From positions 571,718 through 635,717 of the forward strand of contig NZ_LGHP01000002.1 of the NCBI RefSeq assembly GCF_001280845.1: 64,000 bases of DNA. Direction: 5' to 3'. The notes beneath the pieces are model-generated. The model made no database searches. It was given only the letters and a program-made list of their open reading frames with translations, and was not told where the DNA came from. The first letter of the stretch is position 1. Each line of letters begins with the position of its first letter. Shown one piece after another: positions 17,881-26,938 of the stretch. The position numbers and the translations under genes were made by a program. Source of the stretch: Bacillus sp. FJAT-28004. GTDB taxonomy: Bacteria > Bacillota > Bacilli > Paenibacillales > Paenibacillaceae.

Positions 17881-18627
17881 TTACGCTTTCCTGACAAGCT
17901 CTTGGAGCTGGTCCTTAACGTTATCCCTACTTAATCCTCCGTGATAACAAATAACCGATTTAATGTCGAAGTCTAAATATTTTTCTAGGGAACGGGAAGC
18001 TGTGTTCATATCCGGCGTGGATTGCGGATGGGGTCCCCTCAAGATGCCTTCCACACTGAACATGGCATCACCAACAACAAGGGTTTTGCTTTGTTTCAAA
18101 TAAAGACTAATATGTCCAGGGGTATGCCCAGGTGTAAATATAACGTGAATTCCACCGCAATACGGAAGCTCTTGTCTGTCAGCCAAAGTTCTGTCCACTT
18201 TGGCCTTCGGAGAGTTCTCCAACAAGTAGGCCACTACTTTCAAACGTTCGTCTTCCGGAAGGGATTCTAATTGCCAAGCCATACTATCGAGATTCACTTT
18301 CATAAGGGGCAATTTTCCCTCAATATATGGTTTATCCATCTCATGAGCGTATACTTTAATACCTCCATCAGATTCCTGCAGAATTTCAGGAAGACTGCCG
18401 ATGTGGTCAATATCTTGATGAGTCAAAATGATTGCTTTCAACTTGTCCATGGAGACTCCACACTCGTTCATGGCTGCACGTATTTGCTCCAATTGCCCGG
18501 GCGTGCCGGTATCGATTAAAATAGCAGTTTCATCGTCCCAAATCAGGGTAGGATTCAATTCTTGACGACTGCCGAATACTTCAACCTGCAATTCCAGCAT
18601 TTTTACTCCATTCGAAATTCTCATCAT
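17881..18627 (-). CDS. Metallo-beta-lactamase-fold hydrolase
   Basis: A 248-residue cytoplasmic hydrolase. The metal-binding motif THQDIDHIGS (His70, Asp72, Asp74, His75) is a variant of HxHxDH. HTPGHISLY, VVGDAMF and CYHGG supply the remaining ligands. It is of the glyoxalase II / YflN-like group; the substrate is unknown. I chose the ATG at 18627 because AAGGAGAG lies seven bases ahead; an extended reading to 18726 adds 33 residues with no family similarity. It ends next to a bidirectional terminator and has no operon partner. Confidence 0.85.
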   Translation of the reverse strand: MMRISNGVKMLELQVEVFGSRQELNPTLIWDDETAILIDTGTPGQLEQIRAAMNECGVSMDKLKAIILTHQDIDHIGSLPEILQESDGGIKVYAHEMDKPYIEGKLPLMKVNLDSMAWQLESLPEDERLKVVAYLLENSPKAKVDRTLADRQELPYCGGIHVIFTPGHTPGHISLYLKQSKTLVVGDAMFSVEGILRGPHPQSTPDMNTASRSLEKYLDFDIKSVICYHGGLSRDNVKDQLQELVRKA

Positions 18628-19070
18628 ATCTACTCTCCTTGTATATGAATTAGTACATGACTTGTACCGGTGGCCAATTGTTAAACCAAGGCCTAGCTTC
18701 TTTCGGTAGGGCTTTGCCCTAAACACTCTTCTTCTTTACCTCCGTTTTATATTTTTTTATCTCTTTCACCATATAAACGAATCGGAGCAAACTAAAGATA
18801 CGGGGCAGCATTCCTATTATGAAGAAATACGAGGTTTGAGAAAGTAAAAGACTCTATCTAAAACACCTAAGTACTGGAGAGTTTCAATAACTCCAAGTAG
18901 TAATATATTGTTGGATGAACCTCACTGTGATGTTAAATTACGTGCTTGTTATAGATAGGCGGGGTAATACGCTTTCATTTATATATTCAAAATGAGAACT
19001 TATATGATATATTATTATTCGATATGAATAATATTCTATAATTGGATAGATAATGAATAAGGAGGCATTT
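18628..19070. other. Divergent intergenic region
   Basis: No gene seen. It separates two divergent genes and should hold both promoters. The right half is very AT-rich (TATGATATATTATTATTCG, ATAATATTCTATAATTGG), giving several -10-like hexamers ahead of the large secreted protein. Confidence 0.5.
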
Positions 19071-22000
19071 ATGAAAAGGTTGCGATTAAAGGTTCAATAT
19101 TTGCTCATTACAGGTATGCTTGCGCTGCTGTTCGTCCCCCTGTCATCCTATGCGGCGGAACAGAGTGCCGTTAGCGAAAGCGGTTTAACGGAAGCCATTA
19201 ATGGGATGGAAATAACGGTGTCGTCTCCTGCTAACGGTACTATAGTGGGAAATCAGCTATACATAGGACTTAAAGTTTCTTATACAACGTTCCAAATTGC
19301 AAAAGTGACGGCACAGGTTGATGACGTTACTATGAATTTCGTTTCATGCGGGGTAAATTATACCTGTTGGAAGGGAACAATGGATATTTCTTCTTTACCC
19401 AAAGGGGAAAAGTCAGTATTGATTACCGCTTGGGATTCCCAAGGAAACTCAGTCAGCAAGACTATCGATATCATCTACGATGAGAAGCCGGTCCTTCAGG
19501 TTCAGCAGCTTGCAACAGATTTTACCGGAAAGACTCCGAAACTCCGCGTTCAGGCAACCTGTACGGATGATGATCCTAACGGTTGTACACTAGAGATATC
19601 TTATGGCAGCGAAAAAATAACTCGAGTAAACAGCATCGATCAACATATAGATTTGGGCGAATATATAGAGCAGGGACTTGATATTTCATTGACGGCTGTA
19701 GATTCAAGAAGTCAAACCGCTAGTCAGAGCTTCTCGGTTTGGCCGGAACACAGCGAGTGGCTTCGCCTGGTCGATACGGTGGACGGCGATATTCTGGATG
19801 TCAGCACGGAAAAAATATTATTTGATAACCGTCAAAAAAAGCAGCTGGGTATCAAAGACCGAAAATCCGGTGAAATCATTACCGTTCCCTATGATCTCCC
19901 TGTAAACGATGTATTTAAATACGGCTTTTTGACTCCCCACGGCGCTGTTATGGCTCTTCAATTAGATAAAGGGATAATGGATGCCCCGTCCGCCCTTTAT
20001 GAGTGGAGAGACGGCAAGCTCGATTCTTTAGGGTATTTCCATTCAAGTTCCGCTTGCGAGCAGGAATATCTTCTTTGCAGTATTCACGATGTACCCGTAA
20101 ACCAAAACTATGCTCTCTATAAAAATAGTGATCTTATTTTACGAAATTTGGTGACAGGAACAAACGAAATTATTCCAAGTCCACCGGAAGAACTTATCAT
20201 GAGATTTTTTCTTACTGGAAATGAGGTCTATTTTGAAACTTACGGTATGAGTTGGGAAAATCCTGGAGGGAGCTATAAATACGACAAGGGCACTATTACT
20301 CCCTTGGACAATTCCACCTCCGAAACCCTCCTATCATCTATAACAGATGGCCATTATACCTTGTTTTGCAAAACCAATAGCTATAATTCACCGTGTTCTT
20401 TGGTGCTTCGCGGCCCCGATGGCGATCAGGCCATAGGCGAGGTATGGTCGGACGTAAAAGGAATGAATTACCAATTAAATCAAGGTTGGGTAGCTTACAA
20501 CCGTCCAACAATTAGCGGAGAGCAGCTATGGCTTCGCACTCCCGACGGCCAAGAGCAGCAGGTTGCAAATTTCCGTACAAGTTACCGATATATAATCGCT
20601 TACTTAGCCGAAAACGGTGACATCGCTTTTTATAACAATAACAAGCTGTTTTTTCGTAAATATAAGGCTGACGGAATTAGCGATCCTGTAGAAATCGGAA
20701 CATCCGAACTGCGGCTGATACGGCTGGACGGGCAAGAATATGGAACGATTGATAATTCGTTATTTGCGTTAAAAAAAGAAACGACGGCACCGACGATCGG
20801 CAGTGTGCAGCCTTCGGATGGCGAGACGGTAACCGTGAATAATCCGGTCTTATCCGCTGTCATTTTGGATCCCGATTCGGGGGTGGATCCCTTTACGCTG
20901 ATAGTCAAAGTCGACGATCAAATTCTGGAATCCAGCTATGACGTGGAGTCGATGACCGTGACCGCGCCAGCCTCTGGATTGCAGGATGGTACCCATTCCC
21001 TTCTGATCCGTGCTACGGATAAAGAAGGAAATATTGCAGAGCATTCCGGTAGTTTCACTGTCAAGAAATCTGTATGGTCTGTATGGCCAGAAGGAAGCAG
21101 CTTGAAGGCAGAGAATGTCGGACAGAATTCACTTGCCTTATCCTGGCCGGCCGCCCGGGAGAGCAATGGTTACCGGATATACAGGAACGGGGAACTCATA
21201 GATACGGTGAACGAAAACGTCCATTCGTATGATGTAACGATGCTGCAGCCGGATACCAGATACATCTTTAAGGTGGAGTCAGAGCTGCCGGACGGCAATT
21301 GGTCGACGGATGGACCGTCTATGTCGGTGAGGACGTCAAGTCCATTCTTAGAATGGCTTAACAAGCTTCATGCCGCCTTCGTTGCCGGCAATCCAGCGGA
21401 CATACAGGACGTGAGAAATCTGCTCGATGAAATCGCGGGGCTGGACGATTCGGCTGATCAGTCGCTGATCGATCCCTTATGGAACAAAATCAGCGCCAAG
21501 CTGCCGGCATCAGTTGATCAGGCCGAGCTAAAGATCAGCCTGTTCCGAATCGTCAAGGCTATCGGTTCGTTACGTTACGATCCACAGTTGTCCGATTTGG
21601 AAGCCATTCGGACGAATCCGGAATTCATAGCGGCACTAGAGACGATTGCAGCGGCCGGAGGCCATCCGAATGTATCGATGGACGATTTCCTTATCCTGCT
21701 TTTTGGCGACGGAAGAAATGCAGCAGGGATACAAGGAACAGTCCGCGATATACTGAAGGATATGAAACCGAAGGAACTTGCGGCACTGCTCGCCAATAAG
21801 GATCGAATGAATGCGGTCTTAAGTAAAGCGCTGGCTGAAGTATTGAATGATAAAAATACATATGCGCTCAGCGCGATGCTCGATAAACTTGATGTTAAGC
21901 CTAAAGACGTAAGGTCGGCGGTGTATAACTTCCATGTAAAACTGAAATATGACGTGCCGGCCATTAACGCGTTAATCGTTGCTTTTATCCGTTCTGAAGC

Positions 22001-22265
22001 GGATGAGACAGTCAAAATAACTGCGAACGGCAAGAAGCACGAATACGGGCTCAAGGTTCTCGATATCGAACTTCCGTCCATTATTGTGAAATGGACAAAA
22101 GTATCCGGGAGCGACGATGTGACCGTGAATTTGAACGGAAAAGTATCCATTCCGAATCATGCCGCAAGCGGTACAGCAGTCATACAAGCGTCGCTGTTTA
22201 ATCCTTACGGCGGGAAAGCGAAAGTCATCTTCCAAAAAGAAGTGACGCTGATAAATGTCGATTGA
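19071..22265 (+). CDS. Large secreted protein with Ig-like and fibronectin III domains
   Basis: 1064 residues. A signal peptide (LLITGMLALLFVPLSSYAA) is followed by an Ig-like region (MEITVSSPANGTIVGNQLYI), a middle region that reads like a repeat-rich beta-propeller or display segment, another Ig-like domain (APTIGSVQPSDGETVTVNNP), a fibronectin III domain (NSLALSWPAARESNGYRIYR) and a C-terminal helical region of about 250 residues ending in a small beta domain. I see no catalytic motif, dockerin, cohesin or SLH repeats, so it is probably released or wall-associated by other means. GGAGG lies five bases before ATG 19071. Its function is unknown; domains of this kind mediate protein or polysaccharide contacts. 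Confidence 0.75.
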   Translation: MKRLRLKVQYLLITGMLALLFVPLSSYAAEQSAVSESGLTEAINGMEITVSSPANGTIVGNQLYIGLKVSYTTFQIAKVTAQVDDVTMNFVSCGVNYTCWKGTMDISSLPKGEKSVLITAWDSQGNSVSKTIDIIYDEKPVLQVQQLATDFTGKTPKLRVQATCTDDDPNGCTLEISYGSEKITRVNSIDQHIDLGEYIEQGLDISLTAVDSRSQTASQSFSVWPEHSEWLRLVDTVDGDILDVSTEKILFDNRQKKQLGIKDRKSGEIITVPYDLPVNDVFKYGFLTPHGAVMALQLDKGIMDAPSALYEWRDGKLDSLGYFHSSSACEQEYLLCSIHDVPVNQNYALYKNSDLILRNLVTGTNEIIPSPPEELIMRFFLTGNEVYFETYGMSWENPGGSYKYDKGTITPLDNSTSETLLSSITDGHYTLFCKTNSYNSPCSLVLRGPDGDQAIGEVWSDVKGMNYQLNQGWVAYNRPTISGEQLWLRTPDGQEQQVANFRTSYRYIIAYLAENGDIAFYNNNKLFFRKYKADGISDPVEIGTSELRLIRLDGQEYGTIDNSLFALKKETTAPTIGSVQPSDGETVTVNNPVLSAVILDPDSGVDPFTLIVKVDDQILESSYDVESMTVTAPASGLQDGTHSLLIRATDKEGNIAEHSGSFTVKKSVWSVWPEGSSLKAENVGQNSLALSWPAARESNGYRIYRNGELIDTVNENVHSYDVTMLQPDTRYIFKVESELPDGNWSTDGPSMSVRTSSPFLEWLNKLHAAFVAGNPADIQDVRNLLDEIAGLDDSADQSLIDPLWNKISAKLPASVDQAELKISLFRIVKAIGSLRYDPQLSDLEAIRTNPEFIAALETIAAAGGHPNVSMDDFLILLFGDGRNAAGIQGTVRDILKDMKPKELAALLANKDRMNAVLSKALAEVLNDKNTYALSAMLDKLDVKPKDVRSAVYNFHVKLKYDVPAINALIVAFIRSEADETVKITANGKKHEYGLKVLDIELPSIIVKWTKVSGSDDVTVNLNGKVSIPNHAASGTAVIQASLFNPYGGKAKVIFQKEVTLINVD

Positions 22266-22304
22266 ATGCCAATAGGAGATTAAGGTATATTCGAACCATA
22301 AAGG

Positions 22305-22345
22305 AGCTGTCTCAAACTTGAAAACGTTTGAGCAGCTTCTTTTTT
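22305..22345 (+). terminator. Terminator of the secreted Fn3 protein gene
   Basis: AGCTGTCTCAAAC / GTTTGAGCAGCT stem with an 8-base loop and a T-rich tail. Confidence 0.85.
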
Positions 22346-22412
22346 ATATCGATTATGGATTTTGAGCGGATGTATCTGCTTTCGATTAAAACACTGGTGA
22401 ACTTTCTAATCC

Positions 22413-22446
22413 TGACAGACTATTGTCTACAATGAAAGTTTATTAT
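22413..22446 (+). promoter_or_regulatory. Putative operator/promoter of the WYL regulator gene
   Basis: TGACAGACTATTGTC carries the inverted pair GACA/TGTC, and TTTATTAT follows. Twenty-six of 34 positions match 23487-23520, ahead of the epoxide hydrolase gene. The regulator encoded between them is the obvious candidate to bind both. Confidence 0.55.
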
Positions 22447-22544
22447 ACAAGTAAGAGCCTAATTACCCGCAGGAGTTAAAGCATTGTATTCGTGGAATTG
22501 AAACATTTTATTATCCAGTTACCTTATTGAATTGGGGGTAAACA

Positions 22545-23489
22545 GTGAAAATTGAGCGACTTATGGCCATTACGATCCTTCTATTAAACCGCAAACGCGT
22601 ACAGGCCCAAGAATTGGCTGATCGTCTGGAGGTTTCATTGCGTACGATTTATCGCGATTTGGAATCATTGAATCTAGCAGGAATTCCCATTATTTCGTAC
22701 ACGGGAGCAGAAGGCGGATTCGAAATCATGGAAAACTTTCGATTGGATCGGCAAATGCTTTCATTCAATGAACTTATTTCCCTCTCTACAGCTTTGCGAG
22801 GCCTTCAATCTACACAGGCATTTAGCAACCAAAATTTAGACGGACTGCTCGAAAAAGTTGGCGCATTGGTCTCGAAGGCAGAACAAGGTCGTATGGCTGG
22901 TGCTGATCAGGTCATCATAGACTTAAATCCGTGGAAAAGAAGCTCTGCAGAACGAAACAAGTATGACACGCTGCATAAAGCCGTAAGTGATAAAAGGCTG
23001 ATCCGTTTTACATATACCAACGGACAAGGGGGAGAAACAGAACGTTGTATTGAACCTATGGGGCTGGTGCTCAAAGGCTACACGTGGTATCTTCACGGTT
23101 ATTGCTTTAACCGAGATGATTACCGCATGTTCAGGCTTTCTCGGATCCGGAATCTACTCATTCTTGAGGATACGTTCCAGCGTCGAATGGTGACACTGTC
23201 TGAGTTGAATGAAAATTGGGGTCCGCAGCGCGATTCCAAGATGGTCGATCTGGTGCTTAGATTTACAGGACAGGCTAAGGTTCCAGCAGAAGATCATTTT
23301 GATGCGGATGAAATTGAACGGCAACCCGATGGTTCGCTTATCGTTCGGGTCCGATACCCGGATAACGACTGGTTAATCGGCTTTTTACTTCATTTTAGAA
23401 CGGATTTGTTCATTCTTGAACCCTCGCATATTGCTGCAGCTGTACGGAAAAGTGCCTTGGAGATAGCTAAACTTTATAACGATTGTTGA
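22545..23489 (+). CDS. WYL-domain transcriptional regulator (YafY family)
   Basis: 314 residues. An N-terminal winged helix-turn-helix (QELADRLEVSLRTIYRDLES) is followed by a WYL ligand-sensing domain (IRFTYTNGQGGETERCIEPM, KGYTWYLHGYC) and a C-terminal WCX extension. Such proteins control neighbouring genes in response to small ligands. The start is GTG 22545 with GGGGGT upstream. Repeated operator-like elements lie ahead of this gene and of the following epoxide hydrolase gene, suggesting autoregulation plus control of the hydrolase and dehydrogenase. Confidence 0.9.
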   Translation: MKIERLMAITILLLNRKRVQAQELADRLEVSLRTIYRDLESLNLAGIPIISYTGAEGGFEIMENFRLDRQMLSFNELISLSTALRGLQSTQAFSNQNLDGLLEKVGALVSKAEQGRMAGADQVIIDLNPWKRSSAERNKYDTLHKAVSDKRLIRFTYTNGQGGETERCIEPMGLVLKGYTWYLHGYCFNRDDYRMFRLSRIRNLLILEDTFQRRMVTLSELNENWGPQRDSKMVDLVLRFTGQAKVPAEDHFDADEIERQPDGSLIVRVRYPDNDWLIGFLLHFRTDLFILEPSHIAAAVRKSALEIAKLYNDC

Positions 23490-23520
23490 CACACTGTTGT
23501 CAATAAACATGGTTTATTAT
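23487..23520 (+). promoter_or_regulatory. Putative operator/promoter of the epoxide hydrolase gene
   Basis: TTGACACACTGTTGTCAA contains an inverted TTGACA/TGTCAA pair, and the overlapping AATAAAC-ATG-GTTTATT is a second inverted repeat; TATTAT ends the element. It matches the element at 22413-22446 and begins at the stop codon of the regulator gene. Confidence 0.6.
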
Positions 23521-23592
23521 GAGTTTAAATAGAGAGAACACATTAATCAGTTACAAGAAAATACAAAGAAATTTGAGGAGGCTTTCCAAAAA

Positions 23593-24777
23593 ATGACTCA
23601 TTCTGAACAACAAATTGTACGCAGTGGCCACCAGAGCACTGAGATCAAGCCTTTCCGTATCGATGTTCCGCAGGCTGATCTTGATGAATTACGAGACCGT
23701 TTAACCCGCACACGTTGGCCGGATGCTTTGGCCGGTGTAGGCTGGGACTATGGTATTCCCGTTGATTACCTCAAGGAACTGGCGGAATACTGGAGATCCA
23801 AATATGACTGGCGCAAACACGAGGAATCTCTTAACAAATTCCCGCAGTTCACCACCACCATAGACGGACAGAACATACACTTTCTGCATGTACGTTCCCC
23901 AGAACCAGATGCAATGCCGTTGATCATCACACATGGTTGGCCCGGTTCGATCGTTGAGTTTATGAACATTATAGGACCGCTCACCGATCCCCGTGCTCAT
24001 GGCGGTAATCCGGCAGATGCTTTCCATGTCGTCATACCTTCGCTACCCGGATTTGGCTTTTCTGGACCGACAACCGAGGTAGGGTGGAACATTAATCGAG
24101 TAGCCAGAGCTTGGGCTGAACTGATGCGTCGACTAGGTTATGAACGTTACGGCGCTCAAGGCGGTGACACCGGGGCAATGGTTTCTCCAGAGCTTGGACG
24201 ATTTGCGCCAGACTCTGTCATTGGTATTCATGCAAACGGGCTTACAACATTCCCGTCCGGAGATCCCACAGAATCGCTTGATTTAACCGAAATTGAGCGA
24301 GCGCGCTACGATACGTTGACTCAACAAAGCTATGAGACAACGGGTTATGCGATTATACAATCTACACGACCTCAGACGCTTGCCTATGGTCTGACTGACT
24401 CGCCCGTCGGTCAGCTTGCTTGGATAGTAGAGAAGTTCAAGGAATGGACAGACCCTACAGCAAATCTTCCGGAAGATGCCGTTGATCTCGACCACATGCT
24501 AACAAATGTCTCATTGTATTGGTTGACCGGAACGGCAGGGTCATCGGCACGGATTTATAAAGAGGAGGCGAAATCCTGGGGCATGCCTGCTCAACGCTCT
24601 ACGGTTCCTACTGGTGTTGCGGTTTTTCCGAAAGACATCTCGATCCGAGGTATTGTCGAACGTGAGCATAATGTCGTGCACTGGTCGGAATTCGATCGCG
24701 GTGGTCACTTTGCGGCAATGGAAGCACCTGACCTGTTAGTTAATGACATCCGAAAGTTTTTTGGTCAGCTTCGCTAA
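23593..24777 (+). CDS. Epoxide hydrolase (EHN domain plus alpha/beta hydrolase)
   Basis: 394 residues matching microsomal-type epoxide hydrolases. The N-terminal EHN domain includes LRDRLTRTRWPD; the alpha/beta-hydrolase core has the oxyanion motif HGWPGS (114-119), nucleophile Asp192 in AQGGDTGAM and catalytic His372 in GGHFAAME. The enzyme hydrolyses an epoxide to a diol through an alkyl-enzyme ester; its physiological substrate is unknown. AGGAGG precedes the ATG. It lies between the WYL regulator and an SDR oxidoreductase and is likely regulated by the former. Confidence 0.93.
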   Translation: MTHSEQQIVRSGHQSTEIKPFRIDVPQADLDELRDRLTRTRWPDALAGVGWDYGIPVDYLKELAEYWRSKYDWRKHEESLNKFPQFTTTIDGQNIHFLHVRSPEPDAMPLIITHGWPGSIVEFMNIIGPLTDPRAHGGNPADAFHVVIPSLPGFGFSGPTTEVGWNINRVARAWAELMRRLGYERYGAQGGDTGAMVSPELGRFAPDSVIGIHANGLTTFPSGDPTESLDLTEIERARYDTLTQQSYETTGYAIIQSTRPQTLAYGLTDSPVGQLAWIVEKFKEWTDPTANLPEDAVDLDHMLTNVSLYWLTGTAGSSARIYKEEAKSWGMPAQRSTVPTGVAVFPKDISIRGIVEREHNVVHWSEFDRGGHFAAMEAPDLLVNDIRKFFGQLR

Positions 24778-24859
24778 GACTACCCGGAATATTGTTATGA
24801 AGCTCGAATCTAAAGTTAGAACATTCGAAATTAAATAGTAGGATGGAAGGAAGAATAAT

Positions 24860-25600
24860 ATGAATCTACAGGGGAAAGTTGTTATCGTTACCGGAGGCGC
24901 TAGAGGAATTGGGAGTGCTGCATCAAAATTATTGGCCCAACGGGGTGCGAAAGTCGTTGTTAATTATTTAAAAAATCAAGATGCTGCTGAAGCGGTGGTC
25001 TCCGATATTCGATCCAGCGGCGGAGAAGCCATTGCTCTCCAGGCGGATGTTCGTGATTCACACCAATTTACAAAGCTCGTAGACGCTACTTTAGAAGCTT
25101 TTAAGAAAATTGATATATTGGTCTGCAACGCGAATATGAGTTTCACTGCGAAGCCATTTGCCGAAATGAATTGGGAGGAGTTCTCTCAGAAATTAAACGA
25201 TGAACTAAAAGCAGCATTCGTGACGACTAAATCCGTTATTCCGTTCATGATCGAACAAAAGTTCGGACGTATCATTTATGTATCCAGCAGTTTAGGTAAG
25301 GATCCTTCGCCTTACATGATCGCTCATGGAACGGCAAAAGGAGGGTTGAATACATTTTCCGACTATATTGCCCAAGAATTCGGTCCACAAGGGATTTCAG
25401 CCAACGTGGTTGCACCCGGATTAGTGCAAACCGATGCGACGGCCTTTTTATCAAAGGAAGAGAAACAAACCATTAGTAGCTTCACACCACTGAGGCGTGT
25501 GGCGGAACCTGATGATATTGCAGGTGTTATTTCGTTCTTGGCAAGCGACGATTCGCGTTTTGTTACCGGATCGTATACCCCTGTTACTGGGGGGCTGTAA
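24860..25600 (+). CDS. SDR-family oxidoreductase with an atypical active site
   Basis: A 246-residue Rossmann-fold protein. The cofactor motif is TGGARGIG (about 11-18), with NAN in the usual NNAG position. The catalytic Ser in YVSSSLG is present, but the YxxxK position reads HGTAK, with His in place of Tyr. The C terminus (FVTGSYTPVTGGL) is typical of FabG-like enzymes. Activity may be altered, or a nearby Tyr (SPYMIAH) may stand in. It follows the epoxide hydrolase by about 80 bases and could act on the same compound. Confidence 0.88.
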   Translation: MNLQGKVVIVTGGARGIGSAASKLLAQRGAKVVVNYLKNQDAAEAVVSDIRSSGGEAIALQADVRDSHQFTKLVDATLEAFKKIDILVCNANMSFTAKPFAEMNWEEFSQKLNDELKAAFVTTKSVIPFMIEQKFGRIIYVSSSLGKDPSPYMIAHGTAKGGLNTFSDYIAQEFGPQGISANVVAPGLVQTDATAFLSKEEKQTISSFTPLRRVAEPDDIAGVISFLASDDSRFVTGSYTPVTGGL

Positions 25601-25933
25601 CTGGAGTCCAGTGTCATCTGATACTACCAATGCCAAAGTACGTTTATGAGACACCCGAGAGAATTTGATAAAGTTATTAGCTAATCAACAGTTATTACGC
25701 TAACGAGTAACGTTAGTTTAATAGCACACAACGATGAGCGGGCACTGCGGTAGCTTGCTCGTTTTATTAAACTAACGGGGAGGTTAGTTGATACTCTATT
25801 CATTTCATATACCAGAAAATAACAAAAACTGATACAATCAGGTGAGATTCCAAATTCAAGGAGGAGACGATGTGATGAAGTAATTGTAGAAATGTTAGTT
25901 GTAACATATTTTATCTTTAAAGGAGATATTTTC
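25601..25933. other. Intergenic region holding a tandem-hairpin repeat
   Basis: No gene. The middle is occupied by a tandem-hairpin repeat (25690-25793). The right part leads to the ribosome site of the VOC protein gene. Confidence 0.5.
25690..25793 (+). repeat. Intergenic tandem-hairpin repeat, copy 1
   Basis: Structure: CTAACG-AGTAA-CGTTAG hairpin, an A/T linker, a second hairpin (GAGCGGGC...GCTTGCTC, with G-U pairs), then TTTTATTAA and a closing ACTAACGGGGAGGTTAGTT hairpin. A diverged copy lies at 26344-26440 with compensating changes (GAGCAGGC...GCCTGCTC), implying that the RNA fold matters. A related element lies at 46004-46078. Confidence 0.7.
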
Positions 25934-26314
25934 ATGTCAACGACTATAGAAAGTAAGATTAAACATTTCTCAGCAATATTTTTTGTTTCAAATCGAAAAC
26001 AGGTATTGGATTATTACAGTAAGTTGGGTTTTTGGTGCGATTACGAAATGGGTTTTGTCGAGCGTGAAGGGTTAATGATGATATTTCATCAAAGTAATCA
26101 AGCAGATGCCATTGTTCCAAACTACCCTCTGCATGGAGAAAATGCCGTAAACGTTTATGCGATGGTGGAAGGAATTGATAATTTATATGAAGAGTTCAAG
26201 TCTAAAGAGGCATTGTTTCAATACGAAATAAGAACGAATGAATATCAGATGAGAGAGTTCGCAATAAAAGACCCAGAAGGTTACACGATTGGCTTTGGGG
26301 AATCATTAATATAA
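25934..26314 (+). CDS. VOC-family (glyoxalase/bleomycin-resistance fold) protein
   Basis: A 126-residue protein with the vicinal-oxygen-chelate pattern: AIFFVSNRKQVLDYYSKLGF at the N-terminal half and REFAIKDPEGYTIGFGESL at the C-terminal half. Members bind metals or hydrophobic drugs or catalyse isomerisations; the function here is unknown. I chose ATG 25934, with AAGGAG eight bases upstream; the longer reading adds 14 residues with no similarity. It stands alone between two copies of the tandem-hairpin repeat. Confidence 0.8.
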   Translation: MSTTIESKIKHFSAIFFVSNRKQVLDYYSKLGFWCDYEMGFVEREGLMMIFHQSNQADAIVPNYPLHGENAVNVYAMVEGIDNLYEEFKSKEALFQYEIRTNEYQMREFAIKDPEGYTIGFGESLI

Positions 26315-26343
26315 TCTAACCTAACCACACGTACTTCTTAGAT

Positions 26344-26440
26344 ATTACGCTAACGAAAGACATTAGTTGAATAACACAAATGGATGAGCAGGCGCTTCGG
26401 TGGCCTGCTCATTTTATTAAGCCAAATGGCAGGCTAACGC
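26344..26440 (+). repeat. Intergenic tandem-hairpin repeat, copy 2
   Basis: ATTACGCTAACGA, then GATGAGCAGGC / GCCTGCTCATT as the second hairpin and TTTTATTAAGC. It is about 70% similar to copy 1 and flanks the VOC gene on the other side. Confidence 0.7.
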
Positions 26441-26477
26441 AGTAATTAATAGAAAAGCGTTATAATTATCAGAGGAA

Positions 26478-26609
26478 ATGTTAGTTAGGTTTGAAGTCAA
26501 AATGAGGTGTTTTATTTTGTTGCTTAGCGATGGGATTTCTGGATTTTATAATGCTAAAACCGATGAATCATTGATAGACGTTCTATCGCTTCAAGAGTTG
26601 AATGCATGA
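26478..26609 (+). CDS. Small hypothetical protein, coupled to the next ORF
   Basis: A 43-codon frame (MLVRFEVKMRCFILLLSDGI...) with AGAGGAA directly ahead. It overlaps the next ATG by four bases (ATGA), the pattern of translational coupling. I do not recognise it; it may be the front of one gene split by a frameshift. Confidence 0.3.
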   Translation: MLVRFEVKMRCFILLLSDGISGFYNAKTDESLIDVLSLQELNA

Positions 26610-26938
26610 ATATTACATTCATAGACGACCAAACACTCACCAATGGAATTGAAGCATATAGCACAAAATATCGAGTTTTACATTTAAGAGAACTTAGTGA
26701 ACCATTGCTGCTAGATGAGCCCACGTCAGAACATTACATTCAAGCTCAAAAATTTGCAAGTACTGTTCATGAAGAAGAAATTCGTTTAGCGAGAACGCCA
26801 AATTCCGAAGGTATTCCTGAGAACTGTAAAAAAATGAAAGAGCTAAATTGGTCTATTGAGACGGTTTGGCTTTTTTGTTGTTTAGGGATAGTGAAAAGGA
26901 AAAGTCAAGCTCGTTCTTCTATTCTCCCAATAAATTAA
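26606..26938 (+). CDS. Hypothetical protein, possibly a broken gene
   Basis: A 110-codon frame with no recognised family. The first ~75 residues look protein-like (acidic, with HLRELSEPLLLDEPTSEHY). The last ~35 are encoded across a terminator hairpin, so the natural stop was probably lost by frameshift. With the preceding 43-codon frame it may represent one decayed gene. Confidence 0.35.
   Translation: MNITFIDDQTLTNGIEAYSTKYRVLHLRELSEPLLLDEPTSEHYIQAQKFASTVHEEEIRLARTPNSEGIPENCKKMKELNWSIETVWLFCCLGIVKRKSQARSSILPIN
26841..26876 (+). terminator. Terminator-like hairpin inside a reading frame
   Basis: AGCTAAATTGGTCT pairs with AGACGGTTTGGCT (several G-U pairs and one bulge) and is followed by T6. 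It lies within the frame ending at 26938. Confidence 0.6.

Noticed and set aside
21575..22150. Minus-strand frame (191 codons) opposite the Fn3 protein gene
   Set aside because: Low-complexity Ser/Phe-rich translation antisense to a well-supported gene.
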